From Coriaria nepalensis (lineage: Eukaryota; Streptophyta; Magnoliopsida; Cucurbitales; Coriariaceae), in NCBI GenBank assembly GCA_027186245.1, contig CP114481.1:46283501-46347500 (forward strand): a DNA stretch of 64,000 nt. Reading direction: 5' to 3'. Each line of letters begins with the position of its first letter. Positions within the stretch are counted from its first letter, which is position 1. Below the pieces are notes generated by a model. The model saw only the letters and a program-made list of their open reading frames with translations, searched no databases and had not been told where the DNA came from. Below are positions 62,783 through 64,000 of this stretch, piece by piece. Made by a program: the position numbers and the translations under genes.

Positions 62783-64000
62783 AGCAAGTCGAAGGCGTTT
62801 TATTTTTGCACTACAAACACAAGTGTTGTGCATAACTTGCAAATGATCAATGCAAGGAAAGTGTGCATTCGTTTAATCTTAAAATCATTTCAATGAGTCA
62901 TTTCAAGTCAATATCTTCTTTCAAAGCAAGTCGAATGCATTCTATTTTTGCACTACAAACACAAGTTTAGTGCATAACTTGCAAATGATCAATGCAAGGA
63001 AAGTGTGCATTCGTTTAACCTTAAAATCATTTCAATGAGTCATTTCAAGTCAATAACTTATTTTAAAGCAAGTCGAACGCATTCTATTTTTGCACTACAA
63101 ACACAAGTTTTGTGCATAACTTGCAAATGATCAATGCAACGAAAATGTGCATTCGTTTAACCTTAAAATCATTTCAATGAGTCATTTCAAGTCAATATCT
63201 TCTTTCAAAGCAAGTCGAACGCATTCACTTTTTGCACTACAAACACAAGTTTTGTGCATAACTTGCCAATGACCAATGCAAGGAAAGTGTGCATTCGTTT
63301 AACCTTAAAATCATTTCAATGAGTCAGTCCATGTCAATAACTTATTTCGAAGCAAGTCGAACGAATTCTATTTTTGCACTACAAACACAAGTTTTGTGCA
63401 TAACTTGCAAATGATCAATGCAACGAAAATGTGCATTCGTTTAACCTTAAAATCATTTCATTGAGTCATTTCAAGTCAATATCTTCTTTCAAAGCAATTC
63501 GAACGAATTCTATTTTTTCACTACAAACACAAGTTTTGTGCATAACTTGCAAATGATCAATGCAATGAAAGTGTGCATTCGTTTAAACTTAAAATCATTT
63601 CAATGAGTCATTTCAACACAATATCTTCTTTCAAAGCAAGTCGAAGGCATTTTATTTTTGCACTACAAACACAAGTTTTGTGCCTAACTTGCAAATGATC
63701 AATGCAAGGAAAGTGTGCATTCGTTTAATCTTAAAATCATTTCAATGAGTCATTTCAAGTCAATATCTTCTTTCAAAACAAGTCGAACGCATTCTATTTT
63801 TGCACTACAAACACAAGTTTAGTGCATAACTTGCAAATGGTCAATGCAAGGAAAGTGTGCATTCGTTGAACCTTAAAATCATTTCAATCAGTCATTTCAA
63901 GTCAATATCTTCTTTCAAAGCAAGTCGAACGCATTCTATTTTTGCACTACAAACACAAGTTTTGTGCATAACTTGCAAATGATCAATGCAAGGAAAGTGT
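62783..64000. repeat. Satellite tail; window ends inside a monomer
   Basis: E (gaaggcgtttta), G, and a mixture including tcactttttgc with atgaccaatg, cagtccatg at 63325, D-like and E-like copies, a gtttagtgc copy with atggtcaatg, and the cut monomer 63919-64000 (82 bp). The array clearly continues beyond the window. Confidence 0.85.

Larger units (their letters stand above)
1..64000. repeat. Satellite array, ~142-bp monomer, about 450 copies
   Basis: The entire window is direct head-to-tail copies of one monomer, all in the same orientation. The word agcaagtc (or a one-base variant) recurs at 1, 143, 285 and so on to 63919. Counting 450 periods of 142 gives 63900; the extra 18 bases match 26 monomers of 143 bp, nine of 141 bp and one inserted A near 20664. 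Every line read was recognisable as monomer, and no unique insertion, inversion or transposon was seen. Base composition of the canonical copy is about 33% G+C. No gene is supported anywhere. Long homogeneous arrays of this length class are typical of eukaryotic centromeric or heterochromatic satellites; the chromosomal role and species are inference and remain open. Confidence 0.98.

Noticed and set aside
1..64000. CRISPR array
   Set aside because: The regular repeats lack unique spacers: the whole 142-bp period is conserved, the repeat is far longer than CRISPR repeats, and no cas-like gene is present.
1..64000. Transposon, retroelement or viral insertion
   Set aside because: The monomer phase is continuous and the total length is accounted for by one-base length variants, so there is no interrupting element. 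No terminal repeats or coding remnants were seen.
1..64000. tRNA, rRNA or other structured RNA gene derived repeat
   Set aside because: I saw no tRNA A/B-box pair or rRNA-like stretch in the monomer; the inverted repeats are short and overlapping and do not make a cloverleaf.
1..64000. Assigning the array to a named species' centromeric satellite
   Set aside because: The 142-bp length and AT content fit many unrelated plant and invertebrate satellites and I do not recognise the consensus. A database search with the monomer would decide.

Overview
The whole 64 kb window is one uninterrupted, head-to-tail tandem array of a satellite DNA monomer of about 142 bp. I found no gene, RNA gene, transposon or unique-sequence stretch in it. 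The canonical monomer (positions 1-142, phase arbitrary) is about 33% G+C (47 of 142 bases by hand count). Monomer starts line up from position 1 to position 63919, which is 450 periods plus 18 bases. By eye I count 26 monomers of 143 bp, nine of 141 bp and one single-A insertion. That net of +18 explains the total, so no hidden insertion is needed.

A long, AT-rich satellite of near-nucleosomal length with higher-order repeats (HORs) points to a eukaryote. Most likely this is centromeric, pericentromeric or other heterochromatic DNA from a long-read assembly. I do not recognise the family. A plant or an invertebrate is possible and the sequence does not decide.

Layout. From 1 to about 13.6 kb is a mosaic built around an approximate 35-monomer (4.97 kb) super-repeat, seen as two rearranged copies plus dispersed fragments. 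From 13.6 to 16.5 kb there is a 6-mer HOR (852-853 bp). From 17.7 to 20.3 kb a 1,004-bp block occurs twice without a visible difference, 1,563 bp apart. From 20.3 to 25.7 kb the monomers are diverse and end in a clean 4-mer tandem duplication. From 25.7 kb a trimeric order of three variants (A-B-C, 426 bp) takes over. A 7-mer HOR (994 bp) appears at 33.2, 35.1, 36.1 and 50.0 kb, with truncated 6-monomer versions at 60.1 and 61.9 kb. From 41.3 to 50.0 kb, 143-bp D monomers recur at whole-monomer intervals, mostly as an 853-bp 6-mer. From 52 to 59.9 kb a five-monomer core recurs at 7-, 9- and 11-monomer spacing. The last 4 kb returns to trimer and 7-mer material and ends inside a monomer.

Variant names used below: A carries tagttttgcactacagac and atcattgc. 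B carries caattcgaacgaattc with a G-starting tttttgcac. C carries taacttatttc and tttttgcgctac. D is the 143-bp form with taagcaaatcatc. E carries gaaggcatttta. F carries gaaagagtgcattc. G carries agtttagtgc. H carries ggttgctgc. D' carries gaacgtattc. The names are mine and only label linked sequence differences.

The biology here is repeat biology: unequal exchange, local amplification, conversion-like patches, and short symmetric motifs repeated hundreds of times. I did not find a protein-coding or RNA-based system.
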